Of a DNA stretch of 64,000 bases, positions 8,401 through 17,544 are shown piece by piece (within the stretch, counting starts at the first letter, position 1; every line of letters begins with the position of its first letter). Under the pieces are notes generated by a model that saw only the letters and a program-made list of their open reading frames with translations, ran no database searches and was not told the origin of the DNA. Source of the stretch: Actinomadura sp. K4S16 (GTDB lineage: Bacteria; Actinomycetota; Actinomycetes; Streptosporangiales; Streptosporangiaceae); assembly GCF_008327685.1 (NCBI RefSeq), contig NZ_BDDE01000016.1, positions 62,001-126,000 of the forward strand, in the 5' to 3' direction. Both the position numbers and the translations under genes were made by a program.

Positions 8401-10129
8401 GCCCGTGGCGGAGGAACTGCTGCGGTTGCGGGTGGCCGACGACGAGGGCGTCTTCGCCCTCCGGCAGGCGGGCCGGCACGTCGCCGCCGCCGTGCGGCTG
8501 GACTTCCAGGACCAGGTCCGGGTCGCCACCGCGCTCAGCGAGATCGGCCGGGAGCTCGTCGCCCACTCGGGCACGGTCGCGGTCGTCTTCTGCCTGGACC
8601 GGGGGCCGGCGCCGCGGCTGGTGATCGAGATGGAGTACGCGGCCGCGCGGGGCGCCGGCCGTCCGAAGGAGGGCGACGCCGCGGCCGCACGCCTCCTGGA
8701 CCTCGTCGAGGAGACGGGGACGGGACCGCGGCGGGTCGTCCGGCTCGCCAAGGGACTGCCCGCGGACGCCGCCGCGGTGGCCGGCCCGGCGCTGACCGAC
8801 CTCCGGGCGCGGCTGGGGCGCCTCCAGCCCGCGACCGCCCTGGAGGAGCTGCGTACCCAGAACGCCGAGCTGGTGCGGACGCTGGAGGACGTACGGCGGC
8901 AGAGCGAGGAGCTCCGCTCGCTGAACAGCGAGCTGGAGGAGACCAACCAGGGCGTGATGGCCCTCTACAACGAGCTGTCCACCGAGTTGGAGGAGACCAA
9001 CCGGGGCGTGGTGGCGCTGTACGCCGAGCTGGAGGAGAAGTCCGACCAGCTCCGCGAGGCGGGCGAGGCCAAGAACCGCTTCTGGGCCAACATCAGCCAC
9101 GAGCTGCGCACCCCCGTCAACGGCGTCATCGGCCTCGCCCGGCTGCTCCTCGACCCCGCCGCCGAGCCCCTCACCGAGGAGCAGCGGCACCAGGTCTCGC
9201 TGATCGCCGGGGCCGGCGAGACGCTGCTGTCGCTGGTGAACGAGCTGCTGGACATGGCCAAGGCCGAGCAGGGCAGGCTCGCGCCGCGCCGCAGCTTCGT
9301 CGAGGTGTCCTCGGTGCTGCGGCAGCTCGCGGACCTGATGACGCCCATGGCCGACCAGTCGGGGGTGCGGCTGCGGATGGACGCCGCCGAGGCCGGGGCC
9401 CTCACCATGGTCACCGACGAGGTCATGCTGACCCGCATCCTGCGCAACCTGGTGGCCAACGGGCTCAAGTTCACCGACGAGGGCGAGGTGCGCCTGACGA
9501 CCCGGCGCACCCCCGGGCACCTGGAGTTCGTCGTCGCCGACACGGGCGTGGGTATCCCGCCAGGCGAGCAGGAGCGCGTCTTCGAGGAGTTCTACCAGGT
9601 GCCCGGCGGCAAGCCCGGGGGGACGGGACTCGGACTCACCTACTCCCGCCGCCTTGCCGAGGCCCTCGGCGGCGACCTGTCGCTGGAGAGCGAGGTCGGC
9701 GTGGGGACCACGGTGACGCTGCGCCTCCCCCCGTACGAGAGCCTGGCCGAGCTCGGCCTCTCCCACGTACTGATCGCCGACGGGCGCGACGCCATGCGCC
9801 GGACGCTGCGCGACATGCTGGGCGACGCCGCCGAACGCGTCAGCGAGGCCGCCGACCCGGAGGCCGTCCGCGACATCGCCGCCTCCTCCGACCCGCCCGA
9901 CCTGATCCTGCTCGGCCCCGGCATCTCCGCCGCCGACGCGGTCGGGGAGCCGCCCGCGCTGCCGCCCGCCACCGCCGTCGTGCTGGTCACCGCGTCGGAG
10001 TCGGCCCCCACGGACGGGACGCGACCGGAACGGGTCGACGCCGTCCTCGCCCAAGCCCAGCTCGCACAGGTCATGCTCGCCGACGCGGTGGCACGGGCCC
10101 GAGCACGACGAACGGCCCGAACGCCATGA
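8354..10129 (+). CDS. Hybrid histidine kinase with degenerate receiver domain
   Basis: 591 residues if ATG 8354 is used (GGAG upstream, 47-bp overlap with the previous gene); GTG 8405 is an alternative. The N-terminal 150 residues look like a degraded GHKL region. A coiled coil follows (about 165-240) with a repeated LEETN-x-GV-x-ALY heptad-like unit. HisKA has its phospho-acceptor at His249 (ISHELRTP), and HATPase has VANGLKF, DTGVGIP and GGTGLGL. The last 120 residues fold like a receiver (HVLIADGRDAMRR) but the expected Asp is Gly in LILLGPG, so phosphotransfer to this domain is unlikely. It forms an ATGA-overlap pair with the downstream regulator. Confidence 0.87.
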   Translation: MTTAASSPSRPPGGGEPVAEELLRLRVADDEGVFALRQAGRHVAAAVRLDFQDQVRVATALSEIGRELVAHSGTVAVVFCLDRGPAPRLVIEMEYAAARGAGRPKEGDAAAARLLDLVEETGTGPRRVVRLAKGLPADAAAVAGPALTDLRARLGRLQPATALEELRTQNAELVRTLEDVRRQSEELRSLNSELEETNQGVMALYNELSTELEETNRGVVALYAELEEKSDQLREAGEAKNRFWANISHELRTPVNGVIGLARLLLDPAAEPLTEEQRHQVSLIAGAGETLLSLVNELLDMAKAEQGRLAPRRSFVEVSSVLRQLADLMTPMADQSGVRLRMDAAEAGALTMVTDEVMLTRILRNLVANGLKFTDEGEVRLTTRRTPGHLEFVVADTGVGIPPGEQERVFEEFYQVPGGKPGGTGLGLTYSRRLAEALGGDLSLESEVGVGTTVTLRLPPYESLAELGLSHVLIADGRDAMRRTLRDMLGDAAERVSEAADPEAVRDIAASSDPPDLILLGPGISAADAVGEPPALPPATAVVLVTASESAPTDGTRPERVDAVLAQAQLAQVMLADAVARARARRTARTP

Positions 10130-11706
10130 CCGACTCCATACCGACCGGGACCGCCCTGGTCGTCGACGACAACGAGACCAAGCGCTACATCATCGGCAGC
10201 TGGCTGCGCCGCGCCGGCCACACCGTCGTGGAGGCGGCCACCGCCGCCCAGTGCTGGGAGCGGCTCGCCGAGCACCAGGTCGACCTGGTCGTCCTGGACG
10301 TCCGGCTGCCCGACGCGAACGGCATGGAGGTCTGCGAGCAGATCAAGGCCGCGCCCGCCACGGCGTCGCTGCCCGTCATCCACATCTCCGCCACGGCCGT
10401 CGACACCACCGACCGCACCCACGGGCTGCGGCGCGGCGCCGACGCCTACATGACCGACCCCATCGACCCGGGCGAGTTCATCGCCACCGCCGAAGCGGTC
10501 CTGCGCTACTACCAGGCCCGGCGGCGCGCCGAGCGCATCGCCGAGCGGCTGGCGGCCTTCACCCGCACCTCACTGGGGATCAACGCCGCCCAGACCTTCG
10601 ACGGGCTCGCGGCGGTGGCGGCGCGCGGCGCCTTCGACATCTTCGCGGTGCCCGCGGCCGTGTTCGTCCACCCGCCGGACGGCCAGGTGCGAAGGACCGT
10701 CCACCTGGGCAACGACCCGTGGAACCGGCCCTGCGCCGCCGACGTGCCCGCGCGGCTCGCCGAACTGGCCGGCCTGGGCGACGACACAGGCACCCGCATC
10801 GTCAGCGTGCCGGAAGCGCGGTGGCGGGAAATGCTGCCCGACAGCGCCTCCAAGGGCGACGTCCTCCTGGTCACCTCGCGGGTCAAGCGCGACCGCCCCG
10901 CGATCGGCGTGGCGATCGAGGCCCGCGGCGCGTCCGACGAGGACTCCGCCCACCTCCTGCGGCAGCTCGGGCAGTCGGTGGCCCTGGCGATGGAGGCGCT
11001 GCGCTCCTACACCGAGGAGCACCTGATCTCGCTGACGCTGCAGCGCAGCCTGCTGCCCGCCGTCCACCCGGCCATGCCCGGCTGGGCGTTCAGCGTCCGC
11101 TACGAGCCGGCCAGCGACCAGGCCGAGGTCGGCGGCGACTTCTACGAGGTCATCCACCGCGACGGGGAGGTCCTGGTGGCGATCGGCGACGTGCAGGGGC
11201 ACTCCCTGCACGCGGCCACCGTCATGGCCGAGCTGCGGCACGCGATGCGCGCCTTCGCCGCGGAGGGCCACGACATCGCCGGCATCCTCCGGCTGCTCAA
11301 CACCGTGATGCAGCGCTACCACGACGACCAGACCGCCACGGTGTGCCTGATGTCCCTGGACCCGCGGACGGGACGGCTCCAGGTGGCCAACGCGGGCCAC
11401 CTCCCGCCCCTCCACATCGCCGGCGGACGCGCCGAGTACGGCTCCCGCGGCGGCCTGCTGCTCGGCTTCCCCGCCGAGCGGCTCGGCCTGGAGGAGGCGA
11501 CCGTCCCGCCGGGCGGCACCGTCGTCCTCATCACGGACGGGCTGATCGAGGACCGCGCCGTCCCCCTGGCCGCGAACCTCGAACGCCTCAGGACCATCGC
11601 CACGGACGTGGACGACGACCTTGAGGTCTACAGCGACCGCATCATCGCCGAGTTCGGCCATCGCGAGGACGACGTGGCCCTCATCGTCCTCCGCCGCGAC
11701 CCTTGA
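10126..11706 (+). CDS. Response regulator with PP2C/SpoIIE phosphatase output
   Basis: 526 residues. The N-terminal receiver (about 8-125) has the acidic pair D14-D15, phospho-acceptor D58 (VVLDVRLPD) and a conserved Thr/Ala region. A GAF-like linker spans about 145-300 and a SpoIIE-type PP2C domain about 320-525, with GGDFYEV, AIGDVQGHSLHAA, NAGHLPPL, ITDGLIE and REDDVALIV. It is probably the output of this operon: phosphorylation or RsbT contact would switch on the phosphatase, which would act on an anti-anti-sigma protein encoded elsewhere. No sigma factor, RsbV or RsbW is in the window. Confidence 0.9.
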   Translation: MTDSIPTGTALVVDDNETKRYIIGSWLRRAGHTVVEAATAAQCWERLAEHQVDLVVLDVRLPDANGMEVCEQIKAAPATASLPVIHISATAVDTTDRTHGLRRGADAYMTDPIDPGEFIATAEAVLRYYQARRRAERIAERLAAFTRTSLGINAAQTFDGLAAVAARGAFDIFAVPAAVFVHPPDGQVRRTVHLGNDPWNRPCAADVPARLAELAGLGDDTGTRIVSVPEARWREMLPDSASKGDVLLVTSRVKRDRPAIGVAIEARGASDEDSAHLLRQLGQSVALAMEALRSYTEEHLISLTLQRSLLPAVHPAMPGWAFSVRYEPASDQAEVGGDFYEVIHRDGEVLVAIGDVQGHSLHAATVMAELRHAMRAFAAEGHDIAGILRLLNTVMQRYHDDQTATVCLMSLDPRTGRLQVANAGHLPPLHIAGGRAEYGSRGGLLLGFPAERLGLEEATVPPGGTVVLITDGLIEDRAVPLAANLERLRTIATDVDDDLEVYSDRIIAEFGHREDDVALIVLRRDP

Positions 11707-11707
11707 C

Positions 11708-13030
11708 TCAGGGGAGGGTGTTCTTGTGGATGCGGCCGTCCTTGATGATGACCTTCAGGTTGGCGGGGTCCGCCAGTAGGCGCAGGTCTCGGGTGGGGTC
11801 GCCGTCGACGAGGAGGAGGTCGGCCCAGGCGCCCTCGGCGATGACGCCCAGGTGGGCGACGTGCGGACCGTCTCCGTACGCCGCGGTGTCGGCCGATGCC
11901 GGGTTCTGGTAGGGGTCGCGCGGCCCGGCCTTGCGGAACAGTTCGGCGTTGCCGGACGTGGCGATCTTCAACGCCGCCAGGGGCCCGCCCACAAGTCCGG
12001 CCATGCGGGCGAGCATCTCGCTCTGCCTGGCACTGCTGGCAGGGTCCAGCAGCAGGTCGGTGCCGAACGCGACGCGCACGCCGTGCTCCAGCGCCCACCC
12101 GAAGACGCGCTCCACCCCCTCGCACACCCGCCGGTTCTTCTCGGCCGCCGCCGGATCCGGGAAGAAGTGGTCGGTTTCGGCGAACGGCTGGCCGCACAGC
12201 CATACATCGTGCTCGGCCATGTAGGCGATGTCGTCCTCCTCGGCCAGGTGCCCGTGCTCGATCACCTGCACCCCGGCCCGGACCGCTCGGCGGATGCCTT
12301 CCCCGGTGTAGACGTGCACCGCGACGTAGGTGCCCCAGTCGGCCGCCGCCTGCACCCCGGCGCGCAGCTCCTCGGCGGTGTACTGCAGGACGTCCAGGTG
12401 GTCGTAGGCGGACGCGACCCCGCCGCCCGCCATCATCTTGATCTGTGAGGCGCCCTTCTTCAGCTGCTCGCGCACGCCCGCGAGCACCTGCGCCGTGCCG
12501 TCGGCGATCCGCATCAGCCCGAGCTGCTCGGCGCGCGTGGCGGTTCCGCCCAGGGCGGTCGGGATGTCGTAGACCATGCCGAAGTCGCCGTGCCCGGCGG
12601 TCTGGGACAGGCCCGCGTGGCTGGGATAGATCCGCGGCCCAGGCAGCGCGCCCGCGTCGATCAGGCGCTTGAGGTCGCCGGTGTCCCCGGCCATGTCGCG
12701 CACGGTCGTGAACCCGCGCATCAGCATCGCGCGGGCCTCGGCCGCGCCCCTGAGGTATCCGACGCCCGCGCCGCCGAGCATCAGCTCGACCTGCGTGGCC
12801 CCGGCCAGGAGGAGGTGGACGTGAGCGTCGCTGAGGCCGGGGATGAGCGTCGCCCCGCGCCCGTCGACGACCGTGTCCGCCGCGCCGGGGACGGGCGGGT
12901 CCCCGTCGCCCACGGTCTTGATCTTGGTGCCCTCGGTCAACACGTGCCCGGTCCGCACCCGGTCGTTCACCCCGTCGAAGATCCGCACATCCCGGATCAG
13001 GATCGTCCCGGCAGGCCCCTGTTCGCTCAC
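11708..13030 (-). CDS. Metal-dependent amidohydrolase (imidazolonepropionase/prolidase-like)
   Basis: 440 residues from GTG 13030 (AGGAC upstream); an upstream extension is open but looks non-coding. Amidohydrolase motifs in order: VDGRGATLIPGLSDAHVH (H-x-H metal site), a candidate carboxylated Lys in QIKMMAGGG, HVYTGEGIRRAV, VIEHGHL and FGTDLLLDP (metal Asp). The C-terminal IAEGAWADLLLVDGDP strand closes the small beta domain. Relatives act on dipeptides or cyclic amides; the substrate here is not predictable. It ends one base after the convergent phosphatase gene. Confidence 0.85.
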   Translation of the reverse strand: MSEQGPAGTILIRDVRIFDGVNDRVRTGHVLTEGTKIKTVGDGDPPVPGAADTVVDGRGATLIPGLSDAHVHLLLAGATQVELMLGGAGVGYLRGAAEARAMLMRGFTTVRDMAGDTGDLKRLIDAGALPGPRIYPSHAGLSQTAGHGDFGMVYDIPTALGGTATRAEQLGLMRIADGTAQVLAGVREQLKKGASQIKMMAGGGVASAYDHLDVLQYTAEELRAGVQAAADWGTYVAVHVYTGEGIRRAVRAGVQVIEHGHLAEEDDIAYMAEHDVWLCGQPFAETDHFFPDPAAAEKNRRVCEGVERVFGWALEHGVRVAFGTDLLLDPASSARQSEMLARMAGLVGGPLAALKIATSGNAELFRKAGPRDPYQNPASADTAAYGDGPHVAHLGVIAEGAWADLLLVDGDPTRDLRLLADPANLKVIIKDGRIHKNTLP

Positions 13031-13202
13031 GACGGGGTCCTGCCCGCCCGGCCACCGGCGCGCGGCCGACCCCCGAGGGATATCGCTCAGCGATGAACGA
13101 ACCTTTGCCCACTCCGCGAAGCCACCGGCCTTCGGTGTGAATCCCGCACCGGCCAAAATGCTCTCGGCAAGGGCGCGCCGCCGTCACCTGCTGCGGGGCC
13201 GG

Positions 13203-13970
13203 TCAGCGTGTGGGGTCGCCGGGGCCGAGCGCCGGGCCGTGGTCGAAGGTGAAGCGCGGTCCGGGCAGGCCGCTGGGCCCGGGGCGCGACGCCTCGGTCG
13301 CGCGCCGCTCACCCAGGCAGTAGGCGGCCTGGTCGCGGAGCCGCGGCAGCAGGGAGTACAGGACGTCGCCGGGGCAGGCGGTGCTGTTGTAGTCGCGGTG
13401 CCCGACGATCGCCGCGTGCGGATCGAGATCGTAGACGTCGCACAGCCACGCACAGGTCCGGACGAGCCTTCGCCATAGCGCGCCGGTGGGCGCCGCGGTC
13501 ATGTAGGTGCCCTCGTTCTCGATGCCGATCGTGTGGTCGTTCTCGCCGAGGGTGTGCGCGCCGACGACGTGCTTTTCCGCGCAGATGGCCTCGATGGCGC
13601 GGTTGCGGCCCTCCATGAGATGACCGCCGCGGCTGATGGTGAGCTGCTGGCCGGTGTCGTCCCAGCCGTTGGTGTCCATGTGGAAGTCCTGGATCGACCG
13701 GGACAGGGCGAGGGCGTGGTCCAGCGAGTAGTCCGTGGAGTTCGGCGAGGCGGTGTGGTGGACCACGATGTGGTCAGGACCTTGGTCCAGCACGGTCGCC
13801 GGCACCTTGGGCGGCCGTGCCTCCCACTCGGCGCGGGTGTAGATGCGAGGCATGACCTGCGCCGACGCCACGGCGTGCGGCCCGGCCAGCGGGCCCAGCA
13901 ACGCGCCGCCCACGAGGGCGGTGGTGCCCTTGAGCAGGCCGCGGCGGGGAAGGTGCGGGTCGGCGGGCAT
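13203..13970 (-). CDS. Secreted N-acetylmuramoyl-L-alanine amidase (PGRP type)
   Basis: 255-residue wall hydrolase cleaving the MurNAc-L-Ala bond. The N-terminus has a twin-arginine signal (PRRGLLKG followed by a hydrophobic stretch and an AxA-like cleavage region near residue 37). The amidase_2/PGRP domain covers about 42-220 with zinc ligands in VVHHTAS, the later GHRDYNSTACPGD (His and Cys), and ENEGTYM typical of actinobacterial PGRPs. GGAGGGAAC precedes the ATG. It is a single gene facing away from the cyclase-like pair. Confidence 0.9.
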   Translation of the reverse strand: MPADPHLPRRGLLKGTTALVGGALLGPLAGPHAVASAQVMPRIYTRAEWEARPPKVPATVLDQGPDHIVVHHTASPNSTDYSLDHALALSRSIQDFHMDTNGWDDTGQQLTISRGGHLMEGRNRAIEAICAEKHVVGAHTLGENDHTIGIENEGTYMTAAPTGALWRRLVRTCAWLCDVYDLDPHAAIVGHRDYNSTACPGDVLYSLLPRLRDQAAYCLGERRATEASRPGPSGLPGPRFTFDHGPALGPGDPTR

Positions 13971-14099
13971 GAGCGTTCCCTCCAGGAGTCGATCAGCCGA
14001 TAAGGCGATCTCGCGGGAAGATAGTGGAAATGGCGCGATATGTACTAGTCGTGTCGGTGGTCGCGTTCGGGAGCGAAAACGCGACCGCTTGATCAGAAT

Positions 14100-14666
14100 C
14101 TAGTGCCGCGGTGGTAGCCACAGATGCGCCTTGGCTTTGCGTGTCTGCTTGCAGTTGACGCTCAATGGGGCGTAGGCGTTCGGGTCGATGGCGCCGTCAC
14201 CGGCCGCGGCGCGGTAAAGGTGGTCGGAAACGACCATGCCGATGTCGGCGTCCAGGGCGCCGGCCATGGCCCGCTTGAACGCGGGGGCGTCCAGCAGCCG
14301 GAAGAGGTGCGTGACGGCTTGGCCGAGGACGCCGTGGGCGTCGTGCTGGACCTCGCCGCAGTGCACGGCCATCCGCAGCCGGAGGCGGGTGATGTCGTTG
14401 GCGAGCCGGTTGGAGCGCCGCAGCAGCGCCGCCAGGTGGTGCGCCAGGGGATCCAGCGCGGCGAAGGAGTCCACGGTCGGCGGTGCGACGATCAGCGCAC
14501 CGTCGCCGCGGTCCTCGCGGTGGCAGGACCACCAGGGCAGCCGCGTCATGGCGAAGGAGTCCGCCAGCAGCTCGTACATGGTGGCGCGCAGCAGGCGCTG
14601 GACATCGTGCGTGCGGCGCTCGTCGCCGAAGCCGGGGATGTCCAGGGCGATCAGGGTGGTGTTCAT
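14100..14666 (-). CDS. Nucleotidyl cyclase-like protein
   Basis: 188 residues with the outline of a class III cyclase homology domain: an N-terminal metal-binding strand (LIALDIPGFG), a GDGALI hairpin (DRGDGALIV), then RMAVHCGEV and GQAVTHLFRLLDAP, as in cyclase cores. The usual second metal Asp and transition-state residues are not obvious, so it may be a sensor or nucleotide-binding domain and not an active cyclase. It starts 13 bp after the small upstream gene ends, so the two are probably co-transcribed. The function is unknown. Confidence 0.7.
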   Translation of the reverse strand: MNTTLIALDIPGFGDERRTHDVQRLLRATMYELLADSFAMTRLPWWSCHREDRGDGALIVAPPTVDSFAALDPLAHHLAALLRRSNRLANDITRLRLRMAVHCGEVQHDAHGVLGQAVTHLFRLLDAPAFKRAMAGALDADIGMVVSDHLYRAAAGDGAIDPNAYAPLSVNCKQTRKAKAHLWLPPRH

Positions 14667-14679
14667 GGTCGGGGACGGC

Positions 14680-14904
14680 TCACTCGGCTGGGGTCGGTGG
14701 GGACTGGGAATCGTCTGACATCAGGTGGTCCGCCCAGAAGTCTTCGAGTTCCTCCGCGCTCAGTTCGTGCACGGGGGAGGTCGGCAGCGGACGACCGGTG
14801 CGTATCGCCCAGACCGTCATGAGCGCCAATGCCATGTACGCGTCGTTGCCGACCGGTCCGATAGCGGTTCGGGGCATTTCGCGAGCACAAGTCGGGGGAC
14901 GCAT
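14680..14904 (-). CDS. Small conserved-looking protein upstream of cyclase-like gene
   Basis: 74 residues, ATG preceded by GAGAAGGACACGG, a good ribosome site. It has an acidic C-terminal half (ELSAEELEDFWADHL) after a hydrophobic helix (YMALALMTVWAI). Codon use matches neighbouring genes. I do not recognise the family. The tight spacing to the cyclase-like gene suggests a functional pair. Confidence 0.55.
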   Translation of the reverse strand: MRPPTCAREMPRTAIGPVGNDAYMALALMTVWAIRTGRPLPTSPVHELSAEELEDFWADHLMSDDSQSPPTPAE

Positions 14905-15210
14905 CCGTGTCCTTCTCGGGAGTTTCGTGCGGACGCGGTCAACCTTGGTCGTTCTCGCCCGGAAGTGAGGCGCGAACGTCCAACCCCGGATGCCTCGGAC
15001 GGGACGGAGCTACCATCCAGTACATCCGAAATTGATCCGGGATGCTCCTGGGACGTGGCGGTTGTCGACTGATGGACCCCCAACGGGGCTCTTGTTATTC
15101 GCTGTAACCAGCGCCACGAAATGTGTCATGTGACCGAACCATCCCTGTCGGAGCTGGCAGCATGTCGATGCCGAAGATCCATCGGGGCCCTAGCGTGGAC
15201 GGAGTCGATC
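14905..15210. other. Divergent intergenic region, no gene seen
   Basis: About 305 bp between the small protein gene and the DUF5753 regulator. It presumably holds both promoters. I see no strong inverted repeat or RNA gene. Confidence 0.35.
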
Positions 15211-16368
15211 ATGGCGGACGGGGTTCCCGGCAGTCGCTTCGCGCCGGTGGTCTCCCTCCTGAGGCACAACCGCCGCGTCGCGGGAGTGCCCAGTTATCAG
15301 ACGATCGAGAATATTTCGGCGGAGTTGGAAGCCGCCAAGCGCCCGTTTTACGGCGTTTTAGTGTGGCGTGTTCCGCGCTCGACCGCTAATGACCTCTTCA
15401 AGAAGTCCAGGCCGCGCATCCCGCGATGGGAACTGCTGGAGTCGCTGTGGGCGACGCTGTACCGCTACGCCGAGCTGAGAGGCCGCGAGACGAACGGGAT
15501 GTTCTCCCTGGCCGATCTCCAACGCAGCTACCGGGAGGCGCAGAACGCGCCCGACGATCCCGCCGAGAGCGCGCACCGCGCACGGCCCGCCAGCGCCCCC
15601 GAGGGCGCCCTCGATGTCGGGGCGGGCGCCGCGGAGCTCCAGGGGCCGCTGGACTGGAGCGCCCTCCTGGCCGACTCGCTGCCGACGCCGGGCGCCGCGG
15701 GCGGCGTCCCCGCCGAGTCCCGCCCGCGCGAGGTCGACCAGCAGTTCGTCGCCGAGCTCCAGAAGCGCGGTGGCCGGGCCCTGGTGCAGTCCTACCGGGA
15801 CGTCATCCCGGACTGGTTCGTGCTCTACGTGCTGGCGGAAGCGGAACTGGCCGAGATCAGGGCGTACGCGCCGCTCCGGATACCCGGCCTGCTGCAGACC
15901 GGCGAGTACGCCCGCCTGGTCATCGCCCACGACCTTCCGGACATCTCCGAACCGGAACTGCGCCGCAGGGTGGATCTGCGGCTGTCCCGGCAGGACGTCC
16001 TGTACCGCCCCGGCGGCCCGAGAGTGTGGGTGATCATGCATGAGCGCGTGCTGCGCGACGACGTGGGGAGCCCGGCGGTCCTGCGCGCGCAGATCCGGCA
16101 CCTGATCGGGCTCGCGGGTTATGCGAACATCACGCTCCAGGTCATTCCGGCCGTGGAGATGAACCGGCCGTTCGCGGACGGCCCGCTGACGGTGATGCGG
16201 TTCCGCGAGCCCCACGTCAATGACATGATCTTCCTTGAGTTCCCCGGGTACGGGCTCTACCTGCATCGCCGGCGCGACATCCTGTATTTCTCCGAGCATT
16301 TCGCGACTTTCATGGTCAGCGCCCGGTCCCCAGACGAGAGCATTCGCTTTCTGCACGGCCTCCTGTGA
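15211..16368 (+). CDS. DUF5753-domain regulator (XRE-like N-terminus)
   Basis: 385 residues from ATG 15211, chosen because GGAG lies 6 bp upstream. The N-terminal 90 residues resemble a divergent helix-turn-helix region. Residues about 190-385 are a DUF5753 domain: the PDWFVLYVLAEAEL start, YAPLRIPGLLQTGEYAR, RRVDLRLSRQDVL and HERVLRDDVG are hallmarks. These actinobacterial regulators often sit with DUF397 peptides; none is seen here. The next gene is a DUF574-type methyltransferase on the same strand, a common neighbour. Confidence 0.82.
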   Translation: MADGVPGSRFAPVVSLLRHNRRVAGVPSYQTIENISAELEAAKRPFYGVLVWRVPRSTANDLFKKSRPRIPRWELLESLWATLYRYAELRGRETNGMFSLADLQRSYREAQNAPDDPAESAHRARPASAPEGALDVGAGAAELQGPLDWSALLADSLPTPGAAGGVPAESRPREVDQQFVAELQKRGGRALVQSYRDVIPDWFVLYVLAEAELAEIRAYAPLRIPGLLQTGEYARLVIAHDLPDISEPELRRRVDLRLSRQDVLYRPGGPRVWVIMHERVLRDDVGSPAVLRAQIRHLIGLAGYANITLQVIPAVEMNRPFADGPLTVMRFREPHVNDMIFLEFPGYGLYLHRRRDILYFSEHFATFMVSARSPDESIRFLHGLL

Positions 16369-16469
16369 CCACCTCCAGCCATCGGATCCGAGCCGGTGTC
16401 CTCCTCCCCGGTTCTCTGGTCTCATGGGTGAGGAAACGATCAGCCCCCGAAGGGTTCTGGAGGATCACG

Positions 16470-17297
16470 ATGTCGAGCGGCCCCGAGGAATTCCAGGCCA
16501 GAGCCGGCAAGGACCTCATGCGCGGGATCGACACCAGCGTCCCCCAATCGGCGCGTATCTGGAACTACTGGCTCGGCGGCAAGGACAACTTCGCCGTCGA
16601 CCAGGAGGCGGGCGACCAGTACGCCCGCCTCTTCCCCGGGATCTTCGATCTGGCGAAGGCCGAACGGGCCTTCCTCGGCCGCGTGATCCGCTACCTGGTC
16701 GGCGAGGCGGGGGTCCAGCAGTTCCTGGACGTCGGAACCGGCCTGCCCACCGAGGACAACACCCACCAGGTCGCCCAGGCGCTGGCCCCCGAATGCCGCG
16801 TCATCTACGTCGACAGCGACCCGCTCGTCCTGGCCCATGCCCAAGCCCTGCTCGTCAGCAGCCCCGAAGGCGCCACCGCCTACATCGACGCCGACATGCG
16901 GGACCCCGACCGCATCCTCGGCCAGACCGTGAGCCTGCTGGACTTCGACCGGCCCATCGGCCTGCTGTTCATGGGCGTGCTCGGACACATCACCGACGAC
17001 GCCGAGGCCCGGGGCATCGTGTCGCGCCTGGTGGAGGCGCTCCCCTCCGGCAGCTACCTCGCCCTCAACGACGGCGCGAACACCGATGCCGAGTTCAACC
17101 GGGCGCAGCAGAGCTACGACGACACCGGAGCCGTTCCGTACCGGCTGCGCAGCCCGGACGAGATCGCGCGCTTCTTCGAGGGCCTGGAGGTGGTCGACCC
17201 GGGCGTCGTCCCCATACCGCTCTGGCGCCCTGATCTCGGCGACCCGGGGGCGCCCAGGGCGATGAACGCGGTCGGCGGCGTCGCCAGAAAGGCATAG
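16470..17297 (+). CDS. SAM-dependent methyltransferase, DUF574 family
   Basis: 275 residues, start ATG 16470 with GGAGGATC upstream. The family signature ARIWNYWLGGKDNF is near the N-terminus, the SAM-binding motif is QFLDVGTGLPT, followed by VIYVDSDPLV and a late GLLFMGVLGH strand. DUF574 proteins are abundant in actinomycetes and have no established substrate. The gene follows the DUF5753 regulator by about 100 bp. Confidence 0.9.
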   Translation: MSSGPEEFQARAGKDLMRGIDTSVPQSARIWNYWLGGKDNFAVDQEAGDQYARLFPGIFDLAKAERAFLGRVIRYLVGEAGVQQFLDVGTGLPTEDNTHQVAQALAPECRVIYVDSDPLVLAHAQALLVSSPEGATAYIDADMRDPDRILGQTVSLLDFDRPIGLLFMGVLGHITDDAEARGIVSRLVEALPSGSYLALNDGANTDAEFNRAQQSYDDTGAVPYRLRSPDEIARFFEGLEVVDPGVVPIPLWRPDLGDPGAPRAMNAVGGVARKA

Positions 17298-17544
17298 CCC
17301 GGCGACTCTGGGTGACAAGGATGATCTGTCAGGAGCCCGAAGAATGAGGATGCGGCCGGAAATGAAAAGGGTTCTTGTCGATCAGGTGACCGTCCCTCGC
17401 GAGGTGAGAGACCGGACCACCCCTTGATAAGACGGGCCGGTTTACCGGTGATCCGAACCCGGGTGAGAAGTGCCGTCTCGCCGGGCCGCCACCGATATCG
17501 ATTCGAGCTTGAGGGGAGGCCGTGGGCGCTGTTAGCTTCACCCG

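Noticed and set aside
14663..14890. Alternative frame coding a Cys/Arg-rich peptide
   Set aside because: The frame 14680-14904 has a good ribosome site and a normal acidic helix-forming composition; the alternative has neither.
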